Assembly (NCBI GenBank): GCA_023666705.1
Contig: JAMPBO010000006.1
Coordinates: forward strand, 1 to 32,460
DNA: 32,460 nt
DNA from: Bacteroides sp.
Lineage (GTDB): Bacteria > Bacillota > Clostridia > Lachnospirales > Lachnospiraceae
Direction: 5' to 3'
The notes under the pieces were generated by a model. It ran no database searches. It was not told the DNA's origin and saw only the letters and a program-made list of their open reading frames with translations. Position 1 is the first letter of the stretch. Every line of letters begins with the position of its first letter. Below are positions 17,771-25,515 of this stretch, piece after piece. The position numbers and the translations under genes were made by a program.

Positions 17771-18229
17771 TTAAGCCATACCGTTTGCTGTTTTATATTT
17801 CCACAGCATATCTGCGTGGTTTTGCTCCTCAATCTGTATGTCGGCAAGAAGCTTGCGGAGTTTGGAGTTAGCAAAAACAAAAACATCAGTATTGTATTCG
17901 GATGAAACAAGCTTTTCTGTTCCGATGCAGTCGGTTGCAAGGAAACAGTCAGCCTTCTTTTCCTCTGAATTTGTCAAAGCATCATAAGTAGCTGTCGGAT
18001 TATACTCGGCACCATCAGAATCGTTGCAATTGCAGCTTGGGACGTTTCCCTCTAACACCTGTCCCAATGAGTTGTAATGTTTTTCTTCCTCACGCTGTAA
18101 TCTCTGGAAGAGCTCTTTTAATACAGGGTCATGTGCCTGCTGGGCATACTTGGCGTATTTTTCAATACAAGACTGCTCCTGTGTCTGTAAGTCGGTAATT
18201 GCGGTTCTTTCTTTTTCTTTTAAAACCAT
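17771..18229 (-). CDS. Spore coat protein CotF-like, ferritin-like fold
   Basis: A 152-residue soluble protein, mostly helical, with a ferritin/CotF-like layout. The first helix pair contains LQTQEQSCIEKYAKYAQQAHD and LKELFQRLQREEEKHYNSL; the EExxH-type motif is typical of these families. The C-terminal helices contain RKLLADIQIEEQNHADML, a second E...EExxH-like motif. A cysteine-containing middle loop (VPSCNCNDSDG) separates the halves. CotF-like proteins of Clostridia are spore coat or sporulation proteins. A metal-binding rubrerythrin-type role is the alternative, because the E/H residues are preserved. AAAGGAA precedes the ATG. It is transcribed divergently from the copper ATPase. Confidence 0.68.
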   Translation of the reverse strand: MVLKEKERTAITDLQTQEQSCIEKYAKYAQQAHDPVLKELFQRLQREEEKHYNSLGQVLEGNVPSCNCNDSDGAEYNPTATYDALTNSEEKKADCFLATDCIGTEKLVSSEYNTDVFVFANSKLRKLLADIQIEEQNHADMLWKYKTANGMA

Positions 18230-18286
18230 GTTTGTATTTCCTTTCTGTTATTAAAGTAATGGGTGTTGTAAAATTTCCCATGTTAA

Positions 18287-18338
18287 TGTAGCTGTTAATG
18301 GATTGGTTAATCTGGTTATATCGCACAGCTACAGTGTA
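18287..18338. promoter_or_regulatory. Inverted repeat, possible operator between coat-like gene and copA
   Basis: TGTAGCTGT (18287-18295) and ACAGCTACA (18325-18333) are perfect 9-bp reverse complements, 29 bases apart. The right arm runs into TACAGTGTA (18330-18338), which resembles the copper-operator core TACAnnTGTA of CopY-type repressors but has only one central base. The elements lie in the divergent intergenic region, about 65 bases upstream of the likely copA -35. No copper regulator gene (csoR or copY) is in the window. Confidence 0.35.
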
Positions 18339-18403
18339 AGTATGCTCAAACTATGGAAAAGGAATACACAAAATGAGAAAATTTTTCAATAGTTTAATTT
18401 GGT

Positions 18404-18432
18404 TTGATTTTGTAAATGATAGATGCTAGACT
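18404..18432 (+). promoter_or_regulatory. Candidate copA promoter
   Basis: TTGATT (18404-18409) and TAGACT (18427-18432) are 17 bases apart. The -10 is preceded by TGC, giving an extended -10 (TGnTAGACT). It lies about 50 bases before the copA start with no intervening terminator. Confidence 0.45.
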
Positions 18433-18481
18433 TTATATAAAATATCAGGATAAGTAGAACACAAGCAAGGAGGTGTGTTTG

Positions 18482-21052
18482 GTGCAGAAGTATGCAGTGG
18501 AAGGAATGACCTGTGCAGCATGCAGCGGTCATGTTGAGAAGGCTGTCGGCAAAGTGGAAGGTGTAAGCAGTGTTGTTGTAAGCCTTCTTACAAATTCCAT
18601 GACGGTAGAAGGAACTGCATCCGCAGAAGATATTATAGCAGCAGTGGAAAAGGCGGGCTATGGAGCCTCTCTTTATGATGATGAAAACCGGATTGAAAGG
18701 AAAGACGCCAAGGCAGAGCCGGTGGGTGTCCTTGAGGATAAGGAAACCCCTAAAATAAGAATGCGGTTTATTATTTCTCTTATTTTTTTGATACCGCTTA
18801 TGTATCTCTCAATGGGACACATGATGTGGGATTGGCCAATTCCCGAAATTTTGCAGGACAACTACATTGCCATAGGATTAATCCAGCTTTTGTTTACGGT
18901 TATCATAATGGTCATAAATCAACGGTTTTTTGTGAGTGGATTTACCAGCATGATACACGGTGCACCGAACATGGACACTCTTGTCGCGATGGGAGCTGCC
19001 GCATCGTTCGGTTATAGTGTATATGCATTGTTTGCGATGACAGATGCAGCGATACATGGAACAGGACATGATGTCATGCATTACCTGCATGAATTTTATT
19101 TTGAGTCGGCGGCAACGATTCTCACGCTGATAACACTGGGAAAAATGTTAGAGGCATATTCCAAGGGCAGAACCACTGACGCATTAAAGAGCCTGATTTC
19201 CCTTGCACCGAAGCAGGCAACAGTAATCAGGGATGGCAGGGAAAAACTGGTCGTTGTTGATGAGCTTTTGGTAGGAGATATATTTGTTGTGCGGCCGGGC
19301 GAGAGCATACCTGTAGACGGCATTGTTCTTGAGGGAAACAGTGCAGTGGATGAATCAGTGCTTACAGGGGAGAGTATTCCCGTGGATAAGGAGCCGGGAG
19401 CTGTTGTGTCGGCAGCAACGATAAACCGTTCAGGATTTATAAAATGTGAAGCTACGCATGTAGGGGCAAATACAACACTATCACAGATTATAAAGATGGT
19501 GAGCGATGCGGCGGCAACAAAGGCACCGATTGCCAAGATAGCGGATAAGGTGTCAGCCGTGTTTGTACCTGCAGTCATTACAATTGCAGTCATCACCATT
19601 TTGGTCTGGCTTTTGGTTGGAAAATCAGTCGGATTTGCACTTGCAAGAGGAATTGCGGTACTGGTTATAAGCTGTCCGTGTGCACTTGGACTTGCAACAC
19701 CGGTTGCAATTATGGTAGGAAACGGAATGGGTGCAAAGCATGGGATTTTATTTAAAACTGCCGTATCCCTTGAAATGGCAGGACGTACAAATGTGATTGC
19801 ACTTGATAAAACAGGTACGATAACGAAAGGAACGCCTGTCGTCACGGATGTGATTCCCGTAAATGGAACAGACGAAGCGACACTGATTGAATATGCATAT
19901 GCGTTGGAGAGCAGGAGTGAGCATCCGTTGGCAAAGGCTGTCATGGCATATTATGATGAATGGGCAGCAGGTGTGAGCAATCAGGATAGTGCACACACGG
20001 ATGCGGTTGAGGATTTTAAAATATATTCTGGCAATGGGCTTGGTGCAAGGATTGGCAGGCAGAATGTTTATGGTGGAAATCTGAACTATATCGGGCAACA
20101 CTGCAAGATAGATGCCAAAACAAGAAGCAAAGTAGAGGAGCTTTCCCAAAACGGGAAAACACCGCTTGTATTTGCCGCTGATAAGCTGTTGGGAATTATA
20201 GCAGTTGCCGACGAGATTAAGGAGGACAGTATTTTTGCCATAAAGAGATTGAGGGAAATGGGACTTAAAGTGGTAATGCTTACGGGAGACAATGAAAGGA
20301 CGGCAAATGCCATAGGAAGGCAGGTCGGTGTGGATGAGGTTATTGCAGGGGTATTGCCTGATGGTAAGGAAAAGGTAATCAGAGATATCAAAAAGAATGA
20401 AAAAACCTATGTGGCAATGGTAGGTGACGGCATAAACGATGCACCTGCACTGACAAGAGCAGATGTGGGAATTGCCATAGGTGCCGGAACAGACGTGGCA
20501 ATTGATGCGGCAGATGTTGTTCTTATGAAAAGCAGCCTTATGGATGTTGTAACCGCAATTTGTCTCAGCCGCAAGACGCTTAAAAATATACATCAAAATT
20601 TATTTTGGGCATTTTTCTATAATACAATCGGTATTCCACTGGCGGCGGGAGTGTGGTATCCTATATTTGGCTGGACGTTAAATCCTATGTTTGGGGCGGC
20701 GGCAATGAGTCTGTCGAGCTTTTGCGTCATAACAAATGCACTTAGATTGAATTTGTTTAAGCCTGAAAATATCTGCGAAGCTGATAACAACAATAATGAA
20801 ATTAATCATGTTGAAATAAAGGAAATGAAGGAGGAGAATAACATGACAAAAACAATTAACATTGAGGGAATGATGTGTGGACACTGTGAGGCGTCCGTTC
20901 AGAAGGCACTGGAGGCAATCAGTGGTGTGGAAGCTGCAGAGGTAAGCCACGAGAAGGGAACTGCAGTCGTAACATTATCTTCAGAGGTAGCGGATGATAT
21001 CTTAAAAACTGCGGTCGAAGAAAAAGACTATAAGGTTACAGGGATTGCATAG
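18482..21052 (+). CDS. copA: Copper-translocating P1B-type ATPase with fused C-terminal CopZ-like domain
   Basis: About 856 residues. It begins with a heavy-metal-associated domain (MTCAACSGH; C11 and C14), followed by eight transmembrane helices. The P-type ATPase machinery is complete: the TGES region (VLTGESIPVD), the copper CPC motif C398-P399-C400 in SCPCALGLATP, phosphorylation site D442 in DKTGT, SEHPLAK, and GDGIND at about 648-653. The CPC motif and HMA cysteines identify Cu(I) export. After the last helix a charged linker (about 755-787) leads to a second HMA domain (MMCGHC; C799 and C802), an unusual C-terminal place. The start GTG 18482 follows AAGGAGG by 8 bases; the earlier in-frame GTG 18473 overlaps that site. 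The C-terminal domain has its own start, listed separately. Confidence 0.93.
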   Translation: MQKYAVEGMTCAACSGHVEKAVGKVEGVSSVVVSLLTNSMTVEGTASAEDIIAAVEKAGYGASLYDDENRIERKDAKAEPVGVLEDKETPKIRMRFIISLIFLIPLMYLSMGHMMWDWPIPEILQDNYIAIGLIQLLFTVIIMVINQRFFVSGFTSMIHGAPNMDTLVAMGAAASFGYSVYALFAMTDAAIHGTGHDVMHYLHEFYFESAATILTLITLGKMLEAYSKGRTTDALKSLISLAPKQATVIRDGREKLVVVDELLVGDIFVVRPGESIPVDGIVLEGNSAVDESVLTGESIPVDKEPGAVVSAATINRSGFIKCEATHVGANTTLSQIIKMVSDAAATKAPIAKIADKVSAVFVPAVITIAVITILVWLLVGKSVGFALARGIAVLVISCPCALGLATPVAIMVGNGMGAKHGILFKTAVSLEMAGRTNVIALDKTGTITKGTPVVTDVIPVNGTDEATLIEYAYALESRSEHPLAKAVMAYYDEWAAGVSNQDSAHTDAVEDFKIYSGNGLGARIGRQNVYGGNLNYIGQHCKIDAKTRSKVEELSQNGKTPLVFAADKLLGIIAVADEIKEDSIFAIKRLREMGLKVVMLTGDNERTANAIGRQVGVDEVIAGVLPDGKEKVIRDIKKNEKTYVAMVGDGINDAPALTRADVGIAIGAGTDVAIDAADVVLMKSSLMDVVTAICLSRKTLKNIHQNLFWAFFYNTIGIPLAAGVWYPIFGWTLNPMFGAAAMSLSSFCVITNALRLNLFKPENICEADNNNNEINHVEIKEMKEENNMTKTINIEGMMCGHCEASVQKALEAISGVEAAEVSHEKGTAVVTLSSEVADDILKTAVEEKDYKVTGIA
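20843..21052 (+). CDS. copZ: Embedded copZ-like copper chaperone with internal ribosome-binding site
   Basis: In frame with copA, AGGAGG (20829-20834) sits 8 bases before an ATG at 20843. From there a 69-residue HMA protein is encoded (MTKTINIEGMMCGHCEASV; C12 and C15), exactly the size of a free CopZ chaperone. CopZ delivers Cu(I) to CopA. Independent initiation would yield both the ATPase with a tethered chaperone domain and free chaperone from one reading frame. The alternative is a simple gene fusion in which the old copZ ribosome-binding site remains by chance. The sequence shows the start site; use of it is inferred. Confidence 0.6.
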   Translation: MTKTINIEGMMCGHCEASVQKALEAISGVEAAEVSHEKGTAVVTLSSEVADDILKTAVEEKDYKVTGIA

Positions 21053-21100
21053 GGGAACAGTAAAAAGGCGGCATATAAAAAGCTTTTAAAGAGTGGGGGT

Positions 21101-21145
21101 ATATGCAGGTGATTGTTGAAATTCAACCGCCTGCATATTATTTTT
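21101..21145 (+). terminator. Rho-independent terminator after copA
   Basis: ATATGCAGG (21101-21109) pairs perfectly with CCTGCATAT (21130-21138). The inner GTTG/CAAC (21114-21117 with 21124-21127) extends it, and TTATTTTT follows. It lies 49 bases after the copA stop. Confidence 0.8.
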
Positions 21146-21250
21146 AGCCAGAAACATATTTTTGTGCTTCTTCAACGTGATAAATCAAAATCAGTAGCAG
21201 GTTCAGCGGCAATTTTATTAAATACATGCGTGTGGAAAATGCAAAAAAAT

Positions 21251-21288
21251 TTTATTGCAATAAACATTAAATACCTATAAAATATAGG
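21251..21288 (+). promoter_or_regulatory. Promoter overlapped by two palindromes upstream of the PAS gene
   Basis: TTTATTGCAATAAA (21251-21264) is a perfect 14-bp palindrome. CCTATA-AAA-TATAGG (21274-21288) is a perfect 6-bp inverted repeat. A likely promoter uses TTGCAA (21255-21260) as -35 and TAAAAT (21278-21283) as -10 with a 17-base spacer, so each palindrome covers one promoter element. This arrangement suggests repressor control. The regulator is unknown. Confidence 0.45.
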
Positions 21289-21327
21289 AGTAATTATAAA
21301 ATAGTATTCTCTGATATGGAGGTAATT

Positions 21328-21705
21328 ATGGCTGATATATATGATTATTTTAAAAGTGTCATAGACATGGATACGGCAGGAGTGGTTATATGTAATTTGG
21401 AACACATAATCATATATATGAATCCTGCCGCATGTGAAAGATATGTTAAATGGGGAGGTGCATCCCTTCTGGGGAAAAACCTTCTTGACTGTCATAATGC
21501 CCGGTCTCAGGAGCTTATTAAAAAGGTGGTAGCATGGTTTCAGAAATCAGATACGAATAATATTATGCATACGTTCTTTAATGAAAAGGAAAATAAGGAT
21601 GTGTACATGGTGGCTTTAAGGGATGAAAAGCGAAATCTGATTGGTTATTATGAGAAGCATGAATACCGCACCCGCGAGACAATGGAGCTGTATGATGGCA
21701 TATAA
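21328..21705 (+). CDS. Stand-alone PAS domain protein
   Basis: A 125-residue soluble protein consisting of little more than one PAS domain. Residues about 12-110 hold the fold, with VICNLEHIIIYMNPAACERY (strands A-B and the NPAA turn), LLGKNLLDCHNARSQELIKKVVAWF (the helical part; this wording resembles the PAS domain next to DUF438), and YMVALRDEKRNLIGYYEKHEY (final strands). It has no output domain, so it would sense a ligand or redox state and act through a partner. The start ATG 21328 follows GGAGG by 5 bases; the in-frame ATG 21316 overlaps that site. The promoter region carries two palindromes. Confidence 0.8.
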   Translation: MADIYDYFKSVIDMDTAGVVICNLEHIIIYMNPAACERYVKWGGASLLGKNLLDCHNARSQELIKKVVAWFQKSDTNNIMHTFFNEKENKDVYMVALRDEKRNLIGYYEKHEYRTRETMELYDGI

Positions 21706-21730
21706 TATTTAGGGAAAAGGAGGTGAAAAG

Positions 21731-22093
21731 GTGATAAAGAAAAGAGTAACGCTGCTTTTGATTGTATGTTTCTGTTTTTTGTGCGGATGCAGTTCAGGTA
21801 AAAAAGAGGTCAGTCAGGAAGATATGGCAAAGCTCTGCAATACCTGGCAGAAGGTTAGTGGTGACATGACAACAACCTACACAATAAAATCAGATGGGAC
21901 ATATACGGAACAGGTATCTACCACAGGTGATATGCCTGTCAATATGAATTCATCAGGTACATACAAGTATGATGGAAAAACCATTACATTTGAAAGCAGT
22001 GACGGAGGAACACATTCTTTTGATGTGTCCTTTGACGGCGAAGTCATGATATTTGAACATGAGGGAACCGAAAACAGATATTCTAAAAAATAA
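21731..22093 (+). CDS. Small lipoprotein of unknown function
   Basis: A 120-residue protein starting at GTG 21731, 7 bases after a strong AAAAGGAGGTG site. The N-terminus is a lipoprotein signal peptide: basic MIKKR, a hydrophobic core, and lipobox LCGC with the lipidated cysteine at residue 20. The mature part (about 40-115) is rich in beta strands and T/S/G/D residues (TYTIKSDGTYTEQVST, GTYKYDGKTITFESSDGG), resembling small lipocalin-like or DUF5640-like domains that fold as a beta meander. Probably anchored on the outer face of the cell membrane. It follows the PAS gene by 25 bases and may be co-transcribed. Function not known. Confidence 0.72.
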   Translation: MIKKRVTLLLIVCFCFLCGCSSGKKEVSQEDMAKLCNTWQKVSGDMTTTYTIKSDGTYTEQVSTTGDMPVNMNSSGTYKYDGKTITFESSDGGTHSFDVSFDGEVMIFEHEGTENRYSKK

Positions 22094-22176
22094 ATACCAA
22101 AGAGTATAAGTAAACATTACGTAAAATCTTGGGAAAAAAGAATTTGAATTATACTTAAGAAAGGGGAGCATTTATT

Positions 22177-24039
22177 ATGATGGTAAAAGGTAATTCAAGA
22201 ACGACTGCATTGGTCGGAGGTATCTGTGCGTTAAGGGAGGATATCCATATGTACGAGCAGGTACAGGCAACAATTGTATTTAGGGATGGCGTAATTATCG
22301 CAGTTCAGAGATTGGATGAAGGACAGGATATGGATGAGCATATTGCTGGGTTGAAACAGGAATATGACAATCTTCTGATTGTCCGTTTGGACAACAATAA
22401 AAAACCGTGTCATGTTTTTCCGGGTCTGGTTGATATACACAATCATATCGACTATAATATGATGCCGATTTGGAACAGACCTATAAAGGAGCCGTGGGAC
22501 AATAGGCATGAGTGGCGGAATTGTACGGAATATTTGGATGATGTGAAGGGCTTGTACCAGTTTATATTTGAAAACTGGCAACAATATTCGGTTCCAGGTA
22601 AGAAGGATGGTTCCTACAATGAAGACCCATATGCGGTAATTCAGTTTTTTGCAGAGCTGCAGGCAATTGCAGGTGGTACTACAGCTTTGCAGGAATCTAC
22701 GGGAATCAGCTATCCTTCTGGTAATCATGATAATCCCACTATGAAACAAAAGGTTTACCGCAGGAGTGGGCATATTCTGTTGAGGAGCACGGGTGTGCCG
22801 ACAGACTTAGGTCTTATGCAAAGCCAAACCATAAATAGCGTAATCGATTTTTTTAAGCCTGATGTGGCTATAAAATCCAAAGAAAAAGGCGGGGAAACGA
22901 TTTCATTTTATCCGCCGATTGATACGGATAGCTGGCAGGTTGTGGAAATCGGAGAAAAGGGAGCCCAGACAACATATTTTCAGGATTATCTCGATTTATT
23001 AAAAAATAAAAGTGTTGGTCAGATATCGAGAGAAACAGGAGGCTACATCGTGCATCTTGCCGAGGGCAGGGCAGGTAATCAGAAATTGAAAACAGGAGCA
23101 GGAAAAGAGGTTGACGCTTACTCAAAGAAGGAGTTTGAATATTTCAGGGACAAAATAATGGAAATTGATGACTACAAGGAAAAGGTTGCCACGTCAAGAC
23201 TGACTCTGATACACGGGTGCGGAATTGATTTGGATGATGAGAAGAACATTCGCTTTATCAATGATTGCCATATCAAGGTTGTGTGGTCGCCTGTATCAAA
23301 TCTGCTTTTATATGATGATACGCCGAGATATCTTTTGAGCGGAATTCGGACAGATCTTGTATGCATAGGCTCGGACTGGGCACCAAGTGGCTCAAAGCAT
23401 GTGTGGGATGAGGCAAAGTTTGCACAAAAGCTTGCCATGCGGTGGTTTTACTGGGCACCGTACCCTGACAATATAAATGATATTTTTCTGGATATGATAA
23501 CCAGCGTACCAGCAAGTGCTGTGGGGGCAGAAAAAATTGGAGAAATTGCAGAAGGCATGTACGCAGATTTTTACATTGTTTCAGAGGGACGCAAGTTTTT
23601 ACAGGAAGAAAAAATAAGTGAGGCATTTGAAACATTTTCCGATTATGACACACTGGCAACCATTATAAATGGAAACCTGATGTTTGGCACTAAGGAAATA
23701 TTTGAGGCATTTGAGGTGGATGATGACAGGGTAGTGTCGATTGAAGCGGATATGCAGGATGTGGCAGAGGAGGATATTACCGACAAGAGTGCAGTGGATT
23801 TACGTGTCTACATTCCAGATATCAGGATAAATCTTGAAAATGGGGAGAAGGATATCCATATAGATTTTGATGCGGCAATTAATACGCTGGACAGGCTGTT
23901 TGAAGAATTTAACAAAAAATATGGCAAACAGTTTGTCAGAAGCAAGCTGCTTGGTTCTTATGATATCGAATACCAGAAACAGATAGGCAGACTTATGAAA
24001 AAATTTGAGTTGGATACGGAGGCGAAACTACATGGCTGA
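22177..24039 (+). CDS. Amidohydrolase-superfamily protein (ATZ/TRZ-like deaminase/hydrolase)
   Basis: A 620-residue metal-dependent hydrolase. The superfamily ligands can be seen: HxH (H88, H90 in LVDIHNHIDYN), H293 in YIVHLAEG, H346 in LIHGCGID and D400 in GSDWAPSG. This is the set of the mononuclear deaminase/chlorohydrolase group. An N-terminal beta segment (about 25-80) and VFPGLVDIHNH give the usual composite-domain start. About 110 residues beyond the normal end (roughly 510-620) form an acidic extension. The substrate is unknown; guanine, S-adenosylhomocysteine or other amine-bearing ring compounds are possibilities. GGGGAG precedes the ATG by 8 bases. The stop overlaps the start of the YunG-like gene by 8 bases, so the two are coupled. 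Confidence 0.8.
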   Translation: MMVKGNSRTTALVGGICALREDIHMYEQVQATIVFRDGVIIAVQRLDEGQDMDEHIAGLKQEYDNLLIVRLDNNKKPCHVFPGLVDIHNHIDYNMMPIWNRPIKEPWDNRHEWRNCTEYLDDVKGLYQFIFENWQQYSVPGKKDGSYNEDPYAVIQFFAELQAIAGGTTALQESTGISYPSGNHDNPTMKQKVYRRSGHILLRSTGVPTDLGLMQSQTINSVIDFFKPDVAIKSKEKGGETISFYPPIDTDSWQVVEIGEKGAQTTYFQDYLDLLKNKSVGQISRETGGYIVHLAEGRAGNQKLKTGAGKEVDAYSKKEFEYFRDKIMEIDDYKEKVATSRLTLIHGCGIDLDDEKNIRFINDCHIKVVWSPVSNLLLYDDTPRYLLSGIRTDLVCIGSDWAPSGSKHVWDEAKFAQKLAMRWFYWAPYPDNINDIFLDMITSVPASAVGAEKIGEIAEGMYADFYIVSEGRKFLQEEKISEAFETFSDYDTLATIINGNLMFGTKEIFEAFEVDDDRVVSIEADMQDVAEEDITDKSAVDLRVYIPDIRINLENGEKDIHIDFDAAINTLDRLFEEFNKKYGKQFVRSKLLGSYDIEYQKQIGRLMKKFELDTEAKLHG

Positions 24040-24481
24040 TGGGAAGCCGTACAATTTTTACGGATGGGAGCAGGCAGATGTAACAGCAGTCAATACATAC
24101 TACGAAAACATTAAAACACCGTGGGATTTATATGATGCACTGTCGGAAATATGGTGTGCAAATACCTGTGCACCGAGAATGCGGGATGCGTGGAGCAGTG
24201 AAAATAAAACGCTTGGGCAGTGTTCCATAACTGCTTTTCTTGCACAGGACATTTTTGGTGGGAAAGTGTTTGGAATACTGAGACCAGGTGGAAATTACCA
24301 TTGTTATAATGTGGTTAATGACAGGGTATTTGATCTGACAAGCGAGCAATTTGGTGACGAGGTGCTTGACTATAAGGATAATCCAGAGCAATTTCGGAAA
24401 GAGCATTTTGCAAAGGAAGAAAAACGTCTCAGGTACGAATATCTTAAGAGCGGGCTTGCCCAACGCTGCAAACAGATTTAA
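24032..24481 (+). CDS. YunG-like protein, candidate Cys-His-Asp fold
   Basis: A 149-residue soluble protein resembling Bacillus YunG, whose function is not established. The signature is LGQCSITAFLAQDIFGG (about 61-77), followed by a GGNYHCYNVVNDRVFDLTSEQF stretch (86-107). C64, H90 and D101 are ordered as in papain-like or transglutaminase-like catalytic triads, and C64 begins a helix, as expected for such a nucleophile; activity is inferred only. The start ATG 24032 lies 9 bases after GGAGG, inside the end of the amidohydrolase, with an 8-base overlap. A TTG at 24005 in the same frame precedes the ribosome-binding site and is rejected. The overlap suggests a shared function with the amidohydrolase. 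Confidence 0.78.
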   Translation: MADGKPYNFYGWEQADVTAVNTYYENIKTPWDLYDALSEIWCANTCAPRMRDAWSSENKTLGQCSITAFLAQDIFGGKVFGILRPGGNYHCYNVVNDRVFDLTSEQFGDEVLDYKDNPEQFRKEHFAKEEKRLRYEYLKSGLAQRCKQI

Positions 24482-24554
24482 TGGTAAAAAAAGTGTCAAC
24501 AATAACTACGTGACGGGAGAATAACGGGTCATGTATGGAAAGGATTGACACACC

Positions 24555-24896
24555 ATGGAATATTTAAATAATTTTTTAGAGTATATTGTTGAAATAGGCA
24601 TCCTTCTGTTTGAGTTTGTAGGAGTAGGGGTTATTATCATAACCTGCGTTGTAAGCTTATATAAATGTCTGGGTCGAAGACCCGATACACGAATTTATCT
24701 TGCAAAGGGCTTTGCCATGGGACTTGAATTTAAGCTGGGCAGTGAGATTTTAAGAACCGTAGTTGTGCGTGAGTGGAAGGAGATTGCCATTGTTGCAGGG
24801 ATAATTGTGCTCAGGGCAGCATTGACATTTTTAATCCACTGGGAAATCAGGCAGGAGGAGAGCCTTGCTGGCGAAATACTCCAAAAGAAAAAATAA
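24555..24896 (+). CDS. DUF1622 family membrane protein
   Basis: A 113-residue protein with two transmembrane helices (about 13-35 and 76-94). The DUF1622 pattern is clear: a first helix with EFVGVGVIIITCV, a conserved loop RIYLAKGFAMGLEFKLGSEILRTVVVREWKEI, and a second helix with IIVLRAALTFLIHWEI. Function unknown. The start has AAAGGA about 12 bases upstream, weaker than its neighbours. It lies 73 bases after the YunG-like gene and 33 before the flavodoxin, so it may belong to the same transcript. Confidence 0.85.
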   Translation: MEYLNNFLEYIVEIGILLFEFVGVGVIIITCVVSLYKCLGRRPDTRIYLAKGFAMGLEFKLGSEILRTVVVREWKEIAIVAGIIVLRAALTFLIHWEIRQEESLAGEILQKKK

Positions 24897-24929
24897 ATGT
24901 GACAAAAATACAAAAAGGAGGACTGTTAT

Positions 24930-25385
24930 ATGGCTAAAACGTTAGTAGCATATTTTTCTTATTCAGGCAACACAAAAAAGACTGCACAGAGAGTTGCAGA
25001 GCTTGCAAAGGCAGACTTGTTTGAGATTAAGCCGAAGAAAGCTTATTCTGCAGACTATCAGACCTGCATTGAGGAGGCGAGAAAAGAGGTTGGCGAGGGG
25101 GCAAGACCTGAGCTTATGGACAAGCCGGAGGATTTAGACAAGTACGATACGATTGTCCTTGGATTTCCAAACTGGTGCAGCACCTGTCCAATGATTATAT
25201 TGTCCTTTTTGGAAGCTTATGATTTGAGCGGAAAGAAAATATATTCCTTTGTTAAAAGCGGAGGCGGAGGCTGCGGAAACAGCACTGCAGACATCAAAAA
25301 CAGCAGTAACAAAGCTGAGGTTACTGAGAGCATTAATGGGAATGAGCTGACTGACGACCAAATCAGCCAGTGGCTGGGAATTTAA
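24930..25385 (+). CDS. Flavodoxin
   Basis: A 151-residue FMN-binding electron carrier. The phosphate-binding loop is FSYSGNTKKTA (9-19), near the N-terminus as in flavodoxins. Isoalloxazine-binding loops are LGFPNWCSTCP (about 77-87) and KSGGGGCGNS (about 109-118). The sequence resembles the short flavodoxins often annotated flavodoxin_4 in Clostridia, which accept electrons from ferredoxin-type or NAD(P)H reductases. The cysteines near the flavin loops (WCSTC, GGGGCG) are unusual but not diagnostic. An AGGAGG site lies 8 bases upstream. A terminator follows 10 bases after the stop, ending the transcript. Confidence 0.9.
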   Translation: MAKTLVAYFSYSGNTKKTAQRVAELAKADLFEIKPKKAYSADYQTCIEEARKEVGEGARPELMDKPEDLDKYDTIVLGFPNWCSTCPMIILSFLEAYDLSGKKIYSFVKSGGGGCGNSTADIKNSSNKAEVTESINGNELTDDQISQWLGI

Positions 25386-25394
25386 GATTATAAC

Positions 25395-25456
25395 AAAAGG
25401 GCTGTCGCACTAAGGACTTAAGGCACACTTGAAATTACACTGACAAGCCCTTTTTT
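25395..25456 (+). terminator. Rho-independent terminator after flavodoxin
   Basis: AAAAGGGCT (25395-25403) pairs with AGCCCTTTT (25446-25454), extended by GTC/GAC past a one-base bulge, with T6 at 25451-25456. The loop is long (about 36 bases). The opening GGGCTGTCGCACTAAGGA resembles the GGGCTGCCACACAAAGAA of the hairpin at 17705, suggesting a shared dispersed element. Confidence 0.75.
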
Positions 25457-25515
25457 GTTTTGTATTTTTATAGGAAACCAATGGAAGCAGGTAAAATTAA
25501 GGTTCCATTTTTCGA

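Noticed and set aside
18482-18700. E. coli-type programmed frameshift in copA giving a free N-terminal chaperone domain
   Set aside because: No slippery heptamer with a following stop was seen after the N-terminal HMA domain; the internal start near the C-terminus is the better explanation for a free chaperone.
19096-20596. Two 282-codon minus-strand frames inside copA
   Set aside because: Both are mirror frames of the conserved ATPase domains, with low-complexity composition and no initiation signals.
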